Of a stretch of 64,000 nt of DNA, positions 59,787 to 64,000 are shown piece after piece. Position numbers and translations under genes: made by a program. Each line of letters begins with the position of its first letter. The first letter of the stretch is position 1. The DNA is from Symbiodinium sp. CCMP2592. Taxonomy: Eukaryota > Sar > Dinophyceae > Suessiales > Symbiodiniaceae. Location of the stretch: the NCBI GenBank assembly GCA_905221615.1, contig CAJNDT010003157.1, positions 124,001-188,000 of the forward strand, written 5' to 3'. The notes beneath the pieces are model-generated. The model was not told the origin of the DNA. It saw only the letters and a list, made by a program, of their open reading frames with translations, and made no database searches.

Positions 59787-61247
59787 ACGATACTGCCGCC
59801 ACTACTACGCCGACCACTACTGTACTCCAACTGCAATTACTACCTACTACCACTGCTAGTGTTGCGAATGCTACCACTCCTGCTGCTAATGCTGAATTCT
59901 GTGAGAGTTTGTTGGGTTCACTAGCGGAGATCCGATTGTTTCGTTTACTGAAGAGGAAGCTCAACCTTTTCCGGCAATCTTGCCGAATTGCCAAATTGAT
60001 TCGTGTCTTACATAGCATCGTAAGGGTCCTGAGCGCAACTGATGCTCTGTATCGATGCAGAGGACGCATGCGATCGTTTGCATAATTGCAACGTCGTGTT
60101 TTGCCTGGCAACCATGCTCGGATTGAAACCTTTTTCGATGCTCGATATCTGGGAATGTTTTTGCCCGGCAGTGCAATCTATTCGGGAAACGCAACAACCC
60201 GAAATTCACAAGCCGGCAACTTGCAGAAGCCAACCTACATAGACAAAATCCGAATGCTGTCCCGGTTCAAAACATCCTCCTTTCTGAATCTGCAGGTCCT
60301 CAAGTGCTGAAGTTCAGTCATGTAGGAACCTGATTAAGAAACCCTGGGCGTATAACCCCCCAAATGGTAGGATTCATATAAGGAACCCAAATAAAGGCCC
60401 AAGGTTTAATACTCGGGTTCCTACATTACAGCCTGCCAAAAAGCCCCTTTCACGAGTCTCAAAAACCCAGAGACAGCTCCCAACAAGCTTCCGCACCCCT
60501 TCATCAAAACCCCAACCAAACAAAAATCAAAGAAACGACCAACTGAGAGTTTAGGGTTTAGTTTTCTTTTTTTGAGGGCCTTTTCTGTCGCTCGAGCTCC
60601 AAAGCCCCGGTTTAGGCCGAAGAATCCCAAATCAAAGCCACAAACCTTGCGTCGAGAGGCGTTTCTCTGTCTGTACAACCATCCGGGGCTCGATGTCGAA
60701 AGTTCGTACGGATTGACAGCGTTTGGCCACCTCCATGAAACCACATGAGTCTGCACTAGGTCAAGGGTTTAGGGTTCAGGGGTTTAGGGGTTAGAGTTTA
60801 GCATTGGGGGTTTGGGGTTTAGGGTACCAGGTACAGGGTAGTAGGGCTTAGGGGACTTGGTTTAGTTTTCAAGCTTTTGGACTCACTTAAGGTTTCTACA
60901 CGGCCTCTGAAAAGCCGGAGCCTCCATAAGGGCTCTAACAAAGGGCAAAGATGGACAGCTTGTGCTCCGAAAAAACCCTATGATGGAAGCCCTGAACTCT
61001 GTATAAACCTTAAAGGCCCTGACTGCTTTAAATCCTCAACGCTACACCATGAATCCGTGTAAACTCTCAACCCGTCACCCTAAATCCTCAACCTAACTAT
61101 GCCCACCGTTGCTACGTCCTCAAACCCAATTTGAAACAGGCTGCCGGCAAGGTGATGGTGCCGTAGCCGCAGCCGAGCTCCACTACCTCACGCGCTTGCC
61201 ACAGCGGCGTTGATATTTCCAATCGGGTTTGTAAGCGTAGTGTGATA
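41240..61247 (-). CDS. Class I SAM-dependent methyltransferase, nine exons over 20 kb
   Basis: Exons, in order: 61247-61126, 60750-60646, 56891-56854, 55563-55450, 55207-55134, 53490-53429, 51051-50994, 50761-50734 and 41329-41240. All junction phases agree. Together they give a Rossmann methyltransferase: motif I VVELGCGYGT, strand 2 VRTFDIEPRMV, AGLSNVDV, then DVVADGYGLEDGSADAVLLM and NILHCE (motif III/IV region), a helix MLRQAAALLSDRG with strand 5 VYASHW, and a C-terminal STPRGPPLAIRPRSE and CPPWHYGW. The stop is TGA at 41242-41240. The substrate cannot be told. The first exon needs an upstream exon, probably ending near 61357 (CPDNLGFP). About 0.7 kb of coding is spread over 20 kb; the last intron holds a LINE and another holds about 1.2 kb of ACT repeats. 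Confidence 0.72.
41875..42035. repeat. (CT)n, (TGTA)n and (TG)n microsatellites at LINE 3' end
   Basis: CT runs to about 41960, then TGTATGTATG and TGTGTG. On the minus strand the LINE ends in TGAATGAATGAATG followed by this microsatellite, so the array may have grown from the element tail. Confidence 0.75.
42073..50358 (-). CDS. LINE ORF2: RNase H, endonuclease, reverse transcriptase, C2H2 fingers
   Basis: An open frame of 2761 codons. Residues 1 to about 360 overlap ORF1 in another frame and do not look coding; real ORF2 begins near 49277. Residues about 418-1040 are an uncharacterised region with a hydrophobic stretch near 430-480. An RNase H-like domain follows near 1090-1235 (HVYTDGSAG; NELAD). 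Next is an EEP endonuclease at about 1318-1570 (VNAQG, QETK, GADMNARL, EDHHLVLL), which nicks the target. The reverse transcriptase lies near 1835-2200, with KGKATGPDMVPAELLR, FLDTRQAYY and WADDSAF in place of the usual YADD. Two C2H2 fingers are near 2440-2500 (TCLMCDRTFSTRSRLSVHFF and CQACGRQYWS). The protein reverse transcribes its own RNA at a nicked target. RNase H placed before the endonuclease is unusual for LINEs. Confidence 0.9.
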   Translation of the reverse strand: MGWQRRWMAGYLAILGISVLWMAREGQQQGQEQATMEEPRRGGLQVPQLRGHGISCREATANSRGGLDSCCRRHRRFGKPHPLHPALGKHDPPRRWPDAKRGGRQGSCQGPMGAVPSRDEAELYPRKDEVLRPPPEDPDGGHGAAADEGGSHRGVAGPLPEPWQAFESNGSCGKGRGGGGRVDTAHGQRREPGGRPTWPTCQSDSRWSPSSRFSQTANDGSLGDPGTRRGWRLNTTCKDRPGPGDDASSDYSCCSGGRLGGPQSAFLRSGSPEQGTLPGISQHTIVAAGSQQGATQSWAASGGSQKSGTIPVPPADRQDPSGQAREGQGRSPDRVHGGRQRVGRSGHLERPPRKDRGGRRVDRGERGRGWYGEWGGLLPHRPRLSYDEAGDLKIGGFFGQSTRSPQEARRELKTIEEMFYSNASSYGRIYDFMDVVAIVMPILRDIVIFLAETVEQSVVSFGNTLRVIWCVASGMLMVCYCRRTRPFGSMPGRRAKMPWMMRGLLIAGIWSPAHGAPHSSSSRAPGPVEGSSWRHPTDLEIWAAGQLTPREQLLLCSGDRDYGLRVESGGVMPSRVHETGPPRAQQNPPEPVDEVSDGEEDIEFHEIEADALRTTHISLWVGSPGFEPERLDVALMFPLTGQSLSDIIVDASRGLGTDYLTETVALQPQIHEDYGSYLLLPAGLLATSNKAVVIDARRFNRGLFSVFAQGQVSRRFVLGHARLDFNDDVEVYIGGSMVPMAHDAYVWVGNGTLIKILRRGDVVEWASDITERYDDGDLWNPDTTHPGNLPGRFVEFQMEERSALHEVNRASPSNPVIVAGRLFGLEHSEFWLRAPTHRPERMYIGGRRVHSVIAVVDPTEHPRDRTYIGFLDLRAVGRGFCWTATDNGRFHPGDYVESLELEAVEGFSIIVQGGQSRGGGWIDIYDGETLTVVMRPTAALATSTSGSQSSGNSEEGGDPDAGDGSTSDIDPEPPGQGMPPQGPGPFGPPPPEPVNRSRSPREPAAAEEADAKTVLELSSFVQVPVYDLTDHQVPLPHGSLNGDAFSRPWPTADYIFFDVAQLNLHEATKRGLAELTPWIEALQEIGPSTPVAFHVYTDGSAGPGDRKGYGVVILLSIGLASSLIGLIGGALEDPCGPTWPSDGPAALRCEQVALAVAILWSLQTSSSFPGVAHYCHFDCMAAGWAANGDWNPTDEFASKIHSLELLARNRLNGGIRFHHVAAHQGEPWNELADTVAKAGASGSLAVARPPKEVCQTFLVNDLGWLAAAERGAADGSLPVRDGALVWSSAPLPAAAPPLRPDQVLPVEAQQWGTEQRPAEIELKVATVNAQGMHGKHPFYEAQLEALGCQIVMVQETKQSASFCCSKLYMRLATEGLRHWGVALWVHRRRGILTVDGKPLTVGAHEVAIRAETERLLILEVRIGGLQIVLVSAHCPHAAKGEEGQRFLDELEGLLSQYQSATLLVIGADMNARLPSGWPQVSGDLGHGEPDEAGNRLARFCQGLRIWAPATHCSLHRGDSFTYCHPSGGRHRIDYILLGGTSECSRLVSEVRYDFDTMNPNEDHHLVLLHLQARCRTGGKSRLRRSSYDREKMGSAEGRRVIADSLRGYRPPDWSLHPDHHCQHLLDHLHGLLEEHFRKPNDAPRASFVPDHVWETRASKLALKERTGHMRRGWRVLLQAAFLCWRYGAGSDLLLAAVRKHHLLYGWFAAAVKAATFLAKKGIRRAKNDFLQTAAQGYDPQTGANRMLANLKRAGLGRKEKQTFRRRLPTLLDEKDQPVVDQTGRDALWLRHFGAQECGDIVLLKDLLKRPQPPVIQDQELEWELRQLPSPLDVEEALRSLPKGKATGPDMVPAELLRAVPAEMSRAVHALMLKSVARLQQPFHWRGGLLYDAWKGQSDASRPEAYRSLYVSNLLGKCLHKMYKTKVGDLPQEAFHALHLGSKKGAPVTFPAMLILGHIRRAIRQKSSFGVLFLDTRQAYYRVCREICMGRITEDIAIAKLFAYFNIPPEDIHALYKETVQGGIMQDGGVPAEIRHVIKDFHRVAWFSTCYGDGTRVCVTKAGSRPGENFADFVFGFAYERVLQQITEVATGEGLFDNLLYDGAAGLYGKGHTGDPVLIQDGTWADDSAFPLIDAQPGILLRKAARLSSIVIAHCQSLGMEPNVKRGKTSLLLRLVGRGVQQAKRNYFPQGGSKIYLPDLALHVETVPTYTHLGGLLDHRGCLAAEARRRLAIATAAYDAAKTLILNNRTISLAARKDVFEAAVRPTFFNAALWVPGGVEWDKLEGGYMRLLRRLLTNAFTDEEIFKLPGPLIHILVDSPPFGMFARKSRLSFLLSIALRGPPQLWAMLQAEGSWLECVKKDLLWVIEGAREAWPPCQEASWPEWWRNLREDPRRFKRRVAQRTAEDFGSYKQDQAPQLGLWWMYQEAIKSMPCQEQLEAPWTCLMCDRTFSTRSRLSVHFFKSHGRRAAYRGFVSGTHCQACGRQYWSVNRLAIHLRDHPQCVRRLRLHKAQQSSEPPDGVGSRAWQQRDNEQYTLAVPCQVSEGLPEIAGDPWSEAMRATYDHISAILLDPDNRRAEIATGDFPQKAFGIHPLYPDEVQSLVVTFIEELGIVGAEGEGDLWTEAELQKLVELFSDFGNVQQRRRGTPICRAEGLVSTKFLKDVQKISWERLLSEVRVAYVTGNRPIVVLIETWEAAQALVRDGPVNAAVSDTLSRFVPESLRTAWRLLLEGANVQVIAAPDFWSTPIARPFIGVGACPCK
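49275..50375 (-). CDS. LINE ORF1 protein
   Basis: 366 codons from ATG at 50375 (MGKKPQWGGNGDGWQDTSRS) to TAG at 49275. The Gly/Trp/Arg/Lys-rich N-terminus is followed by a charged, probably coiled-coil region (near residues 100-170: KQSFIRERTRYYDRLQKIQT) and an acidic C-terminus (ESDEADILSDLRAR). The role is inferred as the RNA-binding, chaperone-like ORF1p of LINEs; no zinc knuckle is visible. The frame is also open 110 codons upstream but without an ATG and through a microsatellite, so 50375 is chosen. ORF2 lies in the -1 frame and is open across the whole of ORF1. Confidence 0.75.
   Translation of the reverse strand: MGKKPQWGGNGDGWQDTSRSSASAYYGWHEKGSNKGKNKQPWKNRDAADYKFPSYEAMEYRAAKPQPTPEVDWTLAAEDTGDSGSLTRYIQRLANTIRRADGRMRKGEADKEAAKGQWERFQVEMKQSFIRERTRYYDRLQKIQTEATEQQQMKEEAIAELQDLFQNPGKRSRATAPVEKDEEAEAEWTQLMASAENPVADLPGLLAKAIRDGAPLRDSARRQMMEALGIQAPGGDGASTPPAKTARAPEMTPPATTRVAQAEGSEARKVPSYEAEVPNKEPYPASPSTRLLQPDHSKVRPKAGQPRVAVKNQGRSPSLPQTGRTLADKLEKAREGALTESMVVDSESDEADILSDLRARTAAGEE
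50640..50700. repeat. (TA)n/(CA)n microsatellite at LINE 5' edge
   Basis: TACACACATATGTATATATA and CACACATAAATACACATGCA. It marks the likely 5' limit of the LINE. Confidence 0.75.
50734..50761 (-). CDS. Methyltransferase microexon
   Basis: 28 nt between a GGGATTTAG| acceptor and a strong CAG|GTAAGG donor, reading FAALRWYQQ with one leading base. Its phase joins both neighbours and the peptide runs into VAAGPVDCPPWHYG. Confidence 0.58.
50831..50933. repeat. Family G MITE-like element
   Basis: AGGGGCCTTGATATTTAGAA, then TTTTGGGGCCCAGTATACTA, and closing TTTAGGCGCCTATAGTATA. Inside an intron of the methyltransferase gene. Confidence 0.65.
50994..51051 (-). CDS. Methyltransferase exon 7
   Basis: Acceptor GCAACCTTCAG|, 58 nt, donor GTAGTA. 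In the phase set by exon 6 it reads LGRQVFSRQGPTPELFCS. Another frame is open (AWPPGLLEAGPDTRVVLQP); only the first keeps phase with both sides. Confidence 0.5.
51108..51290. repeat. Two nested or adjacent family G elements
   Basis: GGGCCTAAATAATTGCCTAA at 51111, a second start GGGGCCCAATACTTGCCAAT at about 51188, and one shared end TTCTAATTATTAAGACTCCT. It looks like one element inserted beside or within another. Confidence 0.55.
51508..51610. repeat. Family G MITE-like element
   Basis: ATATAGGGGCCTTGATAATT and, inverted, AACTATTTAGGCCCCTATA. Nearly intact. Confidence 0.7.
51988..52093. repeat. Family G MITE-like element with TA-flanked ends
   Basis: TAATGTAGGTGCCTTAATAA at the left, CCAGGCCCCTATATTA at the right. 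TAAT/ATTA flanks suit a TA-type target. Confidence 0.65.
52153..52291. repeat. Family I MITE-like element (single copy)
   Basis: GGGCTCCAGTTACCTAAATA at the left and its inverse, CTGAGTAACTGGAGCCC, at the right; AGTGGGTTACTAACCGT and CAGTAGCCTACTA also pair. Confidence 0.65.
52605..52859 (+). CDS. Open frame, 84 codons, doubtful
   Basis: Reads FLFFMATVGQLLDISWRFDK then ICDRKAVAKKML. The minus strand of the same block is open too (96 codons), and neither has clear splice sites or a recognised family. Confidence 0.2.
   Translation: MLLSTPAFLFFMATVGQLLDISWRFDKICDRKAVAKKMLSPLPHTTSKASPSPILQEILRAYSAVNDVCILRPVLLCCRACLRS
53429..53490 (-). CDS. Methyltransferase exon 6
   Basis: Acceptor TCCCCCTGCGCAG|, one base completing Arg, then YDESTPRGPPLAIRPRSEPS and one spare base, donor GTGTGC. 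TPRGP-x-L-x-I-RP follows strand 5 in this methyltransferase type. The plus strand here reads RPDGEGRPSGRAFVV, which imitates an RRM. Confidence 0.66.
53600..53711. repeat. Family D MITE-like element, copy 2
   Basis: CTAGGATGCCCAGTAACCTA at the left and TACCACTGGGCACCCTAG at the right, inverted. Contains GGTATTGGGTAACTTTATAA, shared with copy 3 at 62602. Confidence 0.7.
54178..54462 (+). CDS. Open frame, 94 codons, unrecognised
   Basis: ATG at 54178; MNRQNMLKIRTQGPALNIHK, then STADAGRLAAVYLLQKLRED. The first 60 codons look protein-like, the rest runs into telomere-like sequence. It lies on the strand opposite the methyltransferase gene, inside an intron. Doubtful. Confidence 0.25.
   Translation: MNRQNMLKIRTQGPALNIHKRSTADAGRLAAVYLLQKLREDNDVSTMPKPLLAQAAYALGFVGFRVIQPTSSKPSDYEPEALHCTQPLPTNRIN
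54478..54494. repeat. Poly-C tract
   Basis: About 17 consecutive C residues, then CACCCACC. A possible i-motif/G-quadruplex site. Confidence 0.8.
55134..55207 (-). CDS. Methyltransferase exon 5
   Basis: Acceptor CGAATCCTGCAG|G, 24 codons EPVRMLRQAAALLSDRGMVY and ASHW plus two bases, donor GTCGGG. The helix followed by G-M-V-Y-A-S-H-W is the strand-5 region of the Rossmann fold. Confidence 0.7.
55450..55563 (-). CDS. Methyltransferase exon 4
   Basis: Acceptor GCCTACCATAG|G, 38 codons: VHPGIETWSQVRDVVADGYG then LEDGSADAVLLMNILHCE. ADAVLLMNILH is the strand-4 motif of class I methyltransferases. The donor is probably GA (GATGGG), since the next exon joins in phase 0. Confidence 0.75.
55640..55781 (-). 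CDS. Candidate exon with transmembrane segment
   Basis: Acceptor CTCGACAATCAG|, then SPENLDSSELEINQTFCRLS and LAALVSAALVFTTTFILAKS, donor GTGCCT. It lies within an intron of the methyltransferase model that already joins in phase, so it could be an alternative exon or a remnant of another gene. Confidence 0.3.
56035..56367 (-). CDS. Open frame, 110 codons, doubtful
   Basis: Includes HQLESVSWETRPNNGLWKPG and QIVVASAQPKLAGDNFP. A 99-codon plus-strand frame overlaps it. It lies in a methyltransferase intron. Possibly a transposon remnant. Confidence 0.2.
   Translation of the reverse strand: MSAQGEVLATTRTTRTHQLESVSWETRPNNGLWKPGQIVVASAQPKLAGDNFPTCLQAQPMVCNSLPSKSREDQWSRINRCGFPPHFGLFSFSEPTGAERNTNERNAAGF
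56854..56891 (-). CDS. Methyltransferase exon 3 (microexon)
   Basis: 38 nt between GACCTAAG|G and a GTGCTC donor. Two bases complete Gly, then LRGAGLSNVDVQ. A-G-L-x-N-V is the usual turn before motif II/III of this fold. Phase fits both neighbours. Confidence 0.66.
57191..57571 (+). CDS. Open frame, 126 codons, unrecognised
   Basis: Contains PADTCVITVLEYGAFRCGTN and SFRRPEIRTALGFDNSPILV. No family is recognised. Nearby sequence shares words (CGATGC, GCCGGAA) with 60.0-60.3 kb, so both may be parts of one repeat family. Confidence 0.25.
   Translation: MICKQSCWLSSKFCEQQAQVHLSLRFQARNLASDKPWIKPPPADTCVITVLEYGAFRCGTNAESACPTSFRRPEIRTALGFDNSPILVHQTDSTATITNRHNGDCLQMVFRSACRSPATVLIYVLL
57823..58090. 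repeat. (ACT)n trinucleotide array
   Basis: Starts with AGTACTAGTACTACTAGTAC, where the repeat is partly palindromic, then runs of TAC/ACT with CTG and AAA interruptions. Confidence 0.9.
58905..59800. repeat. Large (ACT)n array with a TTACTACTAC sub-repeat
   Basis: About 900 nt. Blocks of pure ACT alternate with ACC runs (about 59070-59092), a higher-order block of ACTTACTACTACTTACTACT (about 59290-59490) and ACTGCT-rich blocks (59560-59730). Frames of hundreds of codons (poly-Leu, poly-Thr, poly-Tyr, poly-Ser, poly-Val) are repeat artefacts. Confidence 0.93.
60321..60425. repeat. Family K MITE-like element (single copy)
   Basis: TGTAGGAACCTGATTAAGAA at the left and the inverse, TTAATACTCGGGTTCCTACA, at the right. 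Confidence 0.6.
60646..60750 (-). CDS. Methyltransferase exon 2
   Basis: Acceptor GACCTAGTGCAG|, two bases completing Asp, then SCGFMEVAKRCQSVRTFDIE, PRMVVQTEKRLSTQ and one spare base, donor GTTTGT. VRTFDIEPRM is the strand-2 acidic position that binds the SAM ribose. Confidence 0.7.
61126..61247 (-). CDS. Methyltransferase exon 1 of the model (motif I)
   Basis: Acceptor AGTTCCCTTTAG| at the edge of a family C element. One base, then ITLRLQTRLEISTPLWQARE, VVELGCGYGTITLPAACFKL and one base, donor GTTTGA. ELGCGYGT is motif I, the SAM-binding glycine loop. An upstream exon must supply two bases; CCT-AT|GTACAG at 61357 does so. Confidence 0.72.
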
Positions 61248-61356
61248 CTAAAGGGAACTCCAGAAAGTTGGAATATGGATTAATGGTAGGATCCCCTGTA
61301 ATTTACCTTAAAGGGGTTACGATAATGATATTCCAACTTTCTGGCTTCTACTGTAC
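61248..61356 (-). other. Short intron made almost wholly of a family C element
   Basis: 109 nt from GTACAG to TTTAG on the minus strand; the inverted-repeat element fills 84 of them. Phase agrees across the intron (AT + T, giving Ile between CPDNLGFP and ITLRLQ). The upstream exon is short and less certain than the downstream one. Confidence 0.5.
61260..61343. mobile_element. Family C inverted-repeat element, copy C2
   Basis: CCAGAAAGTTGGAATATGGA and the inverse ATATTCCAACTTTCTGG. Same TIR as C1 at 30869-30953, in the opposite orientation. Internal sequences share TAATTTA and AGGGGTTA-like words. Confidence 0.75.
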
Positions 61357-61680
61357 ATAGGGAACCCCAAGTTATCCGGACACCTCTAGAGCTACCAGCT
61401 TCAGTATCTTAGAGTACGACACCAGAAAGCTTCGGGATTCGGGGCTTGGGAGCCTGCACAATGTCTAGCAACTCAGGTAAGCAATAGCCGTGGCAGAAAC
61501 AACAATGGCACCTCTCAGTTTATGAATAGTAGTCAGCTAGTCACAGTCCCATAGTAACAATACTGATTCGTCAACTGTTGTAGGCTGACCCACAAACGCC
61601 GTTTTTATGTTTTGTACTGGGCCTCAGCAACTCGAGTAGGGTTTGGTGTGTCAGATTTGGCTGGCTGTGTTATTCACAAG

Positions 61681-61790
61681 TACCTAAAGGATCATGGGAC
61701 TTAGTAACTAGGCTTATAATTAGGGTAACTATACTTCTAACCCCAATTAAGGTACTTATAACCTTACTAAGTCCCATGATCCTCCAAGTA
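61681..61790. mobile_element. Family A inverted-repeat element, copy A3
   Basis: TACCTAAAGGATCATGGGAC, then TTAGTA, at the left; TACTAAGTCCCATGATCCTC, then CAAGTA, at the right. It is flanked by coding-like sequence on both sides on the minus strand. Confidence 0.75.
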
Positions 61791-61826
61791 TCTTCTACTC
61801 CTTTTGATGCGACCTTTTTCACCACT
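61791..61826 (-). CDS. Candidate exon beside family A element
   Basis: Acceptor GTGCGTTCTGTTCAG|G, then VQVGRVVKKVAS, with GGA|GTAGAAGA or a donor nearby at the element edge. After the element, CTTTAG|G is followed by VLVNNTASQI and a stop. The low end of this exon is approximate. It could be an upstream exon of the methyltransferase or a separate gene. Confidence 0.33.
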
Positions 61827-62219
61827 CGTCCAACTTGAACCTGAACAGAACGCACACCATACAGCCAAACCTTGAACGGTTTTATTGTTTGGTTAGTGTC
61901 CCTGGTTCGAGATCCGGAACTTCATGGTTTTTGTTGGGCGGGGGTGTATGGTTGAGGTTCGGATTTCTTATTTCGAGGGAGGCGCTGAATGCTACAACCA
62001 AACTATACCGAAGTTGCACAGCAGCCAATGCCTGAAAGCGGCTTGAAGCCAATGCCTACTAGCCTGGAAGACAATTGCACATTGACTGAACGAATACACA
62101 AGCGCAGACCAAGAAAGCTGCGCAACCTTGCAGACCGAATACACCTCCTGCACCTCCTCACACAATACGGCTCGATCGGGTTAAACGGTCAAACGTCATG
62201 AAGGTTGCAAAATGCTCGG

Positions 62220-62430
62220 TAATTAACACCGATAACGTAAACAATGAACCCCTAAAACCATTGGAGACCCCTAAATCCCTGAACCCCCGCATCCCATGAA
62301 CCCCCTGAAATCTCTAAACCCCTGAACCCCCTAAGTCCCCAAAACCCTGAAACCCACCGAAATCAACCCCCCTTAAACCCCTTAAACCCCTTAAACCCCC
62401 AAACCAGGGATATTAGACCCCCCTAACCCT
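62220..62430. repeat. CCCTAAA/CCCCTGAA telomere-like degenerate array
   Basis: Successive AACCCCTAAA, CCCTGAACCCCC, CCTTAAACCCC units over about 200 nt, the densest such stretch in the window. Similar but shorter stretches lie near 30650-30750, 33040-33110, 17040-17150 and 7270-7290. Confidence 0.7.
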
Positions 62431-62601
62431 AAACTTTCTAATTGGATCCCTTTCAGGAGCTCTTTAAGGGGCCCTTTAGGTATATTCCGTAGTTAAAACC
62501 TCTGAGTCCTGAACACCCCAATCTGCCGACCTTGTCGTGACTGCCAGGCGTGAAGCCCAGGGAGTCGAGCCTCCAAGGCATCCAGGGTTGCCGATTTACT
62601 A

Positions 62602-62714
62602 CCTAGGATACCCAGTAACCTAAGATAAAAAAGGCCCCTCTTTTTGGTATTGGGTAACTTTATAAGGAATCTAGGACTACAAAAAGGGAATAAGGGTACT
62701 ACTGGGCATCCTAG
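62602..62714. repeat. Family D MITE-like element, copy 3
   Basis: CCTAGGATACCCAGTAACCT at the left, TACTACTGGGCATCCTAG at the right. The inner sequence matches copy 2 at 53600 over most of its length. Confidence 0.72.
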
Positions 62715-63232
62715 CTACTATAGGGGCCTCAATAATTAGAATAGGGTTTTGTAAAGGGCTACTATTTCGGGGGTACAATGGGAGGTGTGTAGTATAGGGG
62801 CCTCAATAACTAGAATAGTGCTTTTGGTGTTCCCTTGAAGGGATTTTTTAAAAAGCTACTGTAAAAGGTACTCTGGGAGTGTAGTATAGGGGCCTTAATA
62901 GAGTCTCTTCTGCCAAAATAAGGGCTACTATAAGGGGTACTATGGGGGTTTAGTATAGGGCCCTTAATATGTGGGGGAATGAAGTATAGGGGACCATTAT
63001 TGGGGATTATATATAATTCCCCCATTCCTTACTAAGCACCAGGGAGTTTAGTAAAAACGGTGAATAGGGGCTTGGAGGTTTCGTGATGTGTAGGGGTTTA
63101 GAGTTCAGAGGTTGAGGGTTTTACGGTCTAAGGTGTAGTTCCTTTAAAGGGGCCCTTTTGGCAACCCTTGCAGTTTCCCTTAAGGGTTCGTCACAGGGTC
63201 TAAGCCGGCTCCTTCAAGGATTTAGTTAGGGG
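62715..63232. repeat. Cluster of broken family G and F elements
   Basis: At least three TATAGGGGCCTCAATAATTA-type starts (62720, 62796, 62886) without matching right ends, then a family F copy at 62971-63043. No gene seen. Confidence 0.5.
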
Positions 63233-63333
63233 AGTTTCCGAAAATTAGGGGTACCTTATTTCAGGGGTCCTTAGAATAAGGATCCTACTATTTCGGGCAC
63301 TCTATTACGGTTCCCCATTCTCGGAAACTCCCA
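63228..63333. repeat. Family B MITE-like element, copy 3
   Basis: GGGGAGTTTCCGAAAATTAG at the left, TTCTCGGAAACTCCC at the right. Confidence 0.68.
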
Positions 63334-63473
63334 TTGGGGCCATAATAGACTCGGTAACTCGACATCTCACATCCTCAGGGTGTTCCTGACAGGACGCGCG
63401 GCCAGAGACCTTCAAGCACGATGGTTATTCCGAAAGGTTCGGGGTGCAGGTCCTAAATAAGTACGTTAGAATC

Positions 63474-63530
63474 TTTGTGTGTGTGTGTGTGTGTGTCTGT
63501 GTGTGTGTGTGCGTGTGTTGGGGGGGGGGG
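63474..63530. repeat. (GT)n followed by poly-G
   Basis: GTGTGTGTGTGTGTGTGTCT and so on to 63515, then about 10 G residues. Short Cys/Val frames across it are artefacts. No gene was seen from here to 64000. Confidence 0.85.
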
Positions 63531-64000
63531 TATGTTGATAACACCATCTGAGTATCGCAGGTCGACAGCACACGAAAATGCGCACAACTCCATCATGGTA
63601 AGAAAGGGTCTGGGGCTTTGGGGAGCATCACCGAGTACCAGTAGCTCTCCAAGAAGTGATCTGGCTTTCTTAGAGGCTCAAGGCTTAGGGCGTGGGGGCT
63701 CGATTTTTCGGGGGTTAGGACTGCTAGATCACAGGTTCAGAGTTCCGGGCTTCAAGAACTGCAACCCCGAGGTCTAAAGCCTTGCAAGCCCTCTAACCTA
63801 AACCCTACCTGGACCCCAAAAGTATGTAGAATGATAGCCTTTTATGGGTTTTGGACCATTATTTTACCTGCTCTTGGGGTTTTATTTAGGTAGTCCTAAA
63901 GCCCGACATATAATTACACTTCAAGCCTTCCCCCGCATAGTAAATATATCTACAACCCGAGAGTACTCTTATAGAAACCATGCAATGCAAGGAACTATAG

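Noticed and set aside
58814-60085. 423-codon plus-strand frame
   Set aside because: It is poly-Leu/Pro/Thr/Tyr from the ACT array and has no non-repeat body.

Overview
The window looks like nuclear DNA of a dinoflagellate, probably Suessiales/Symbiodiniaceae-like. The reasons are a very long LINE ORF2 of the type seen in those genomes, GC-ending codons in short exons, 3' splice sites that are often AG|G, apparent GC and GA 5' splice sites beside GT, TTTAGGG-type telomere-like words scattered throughout, and a density of small inverted-repeat elements and microsatellites. The assignment is inference. No spliced-leader sequence, rRNA or secure tRNA was seen.

Most long open frames here are not genes. 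The genes are on the minus strand and are cut into exons of about 28-135 nt separated by repeat-filled introns. I rebuilt them by eye from splice sites, reading-phase agreement and domain motifs. From high to low coordinates they are: (1) a class I SAM-dependent methyltransferase, 61247 to 41240, nine exons, with an 8.7-kb LINE (about 42.0-50.7 kb) in its last intron; (2) an RNA-binding protein, 37924 to about 24.9 kb, with an Arg-Asp-rich N-terminus and at least one and probably two RRM domains; further candidate exons continue to about 22.3 kb; (3) an unrecognised gene whose phase-consistent chain runs from 17214 to 14320, with many less certain minus-strand exons from 20.8 to 4.4 kb that may belong to it or to its neighbours; (4) a MATH-like/BTB protein starting near 1203 and running off the left edge. 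All lie on one strand, as expected for unidirectional dinoflagellate gene arrays.

Between and inside the genes are at least ten families of 80-140 bp inverted-repeat (MITE-like) elements, several with two to four copies here and one (family G) with more than a dozen. In at least one place, 61248-61356, an element fills almost an entire 109-nt intron; two copies of another family sit at splice junctions. This is the pattern expected of introners (transposons that create introns) and is the most interesting signal in the window. Other structure includes a 43/86-bp two-type tandem array (21.1-21.7 kb), arrays of ACT/TAC trinucleotides (28.9, 57.8 and 58.9-59.8 kb), and many TA, CT and GT microsatellites.

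The exon models were made without alignment or RNA data. Those tied together by domain motifs and phase are fairly safe; isolated exons are tentative. Both strands of GC-rich exons often read open, so strand calls for isolated exons can be wrong.
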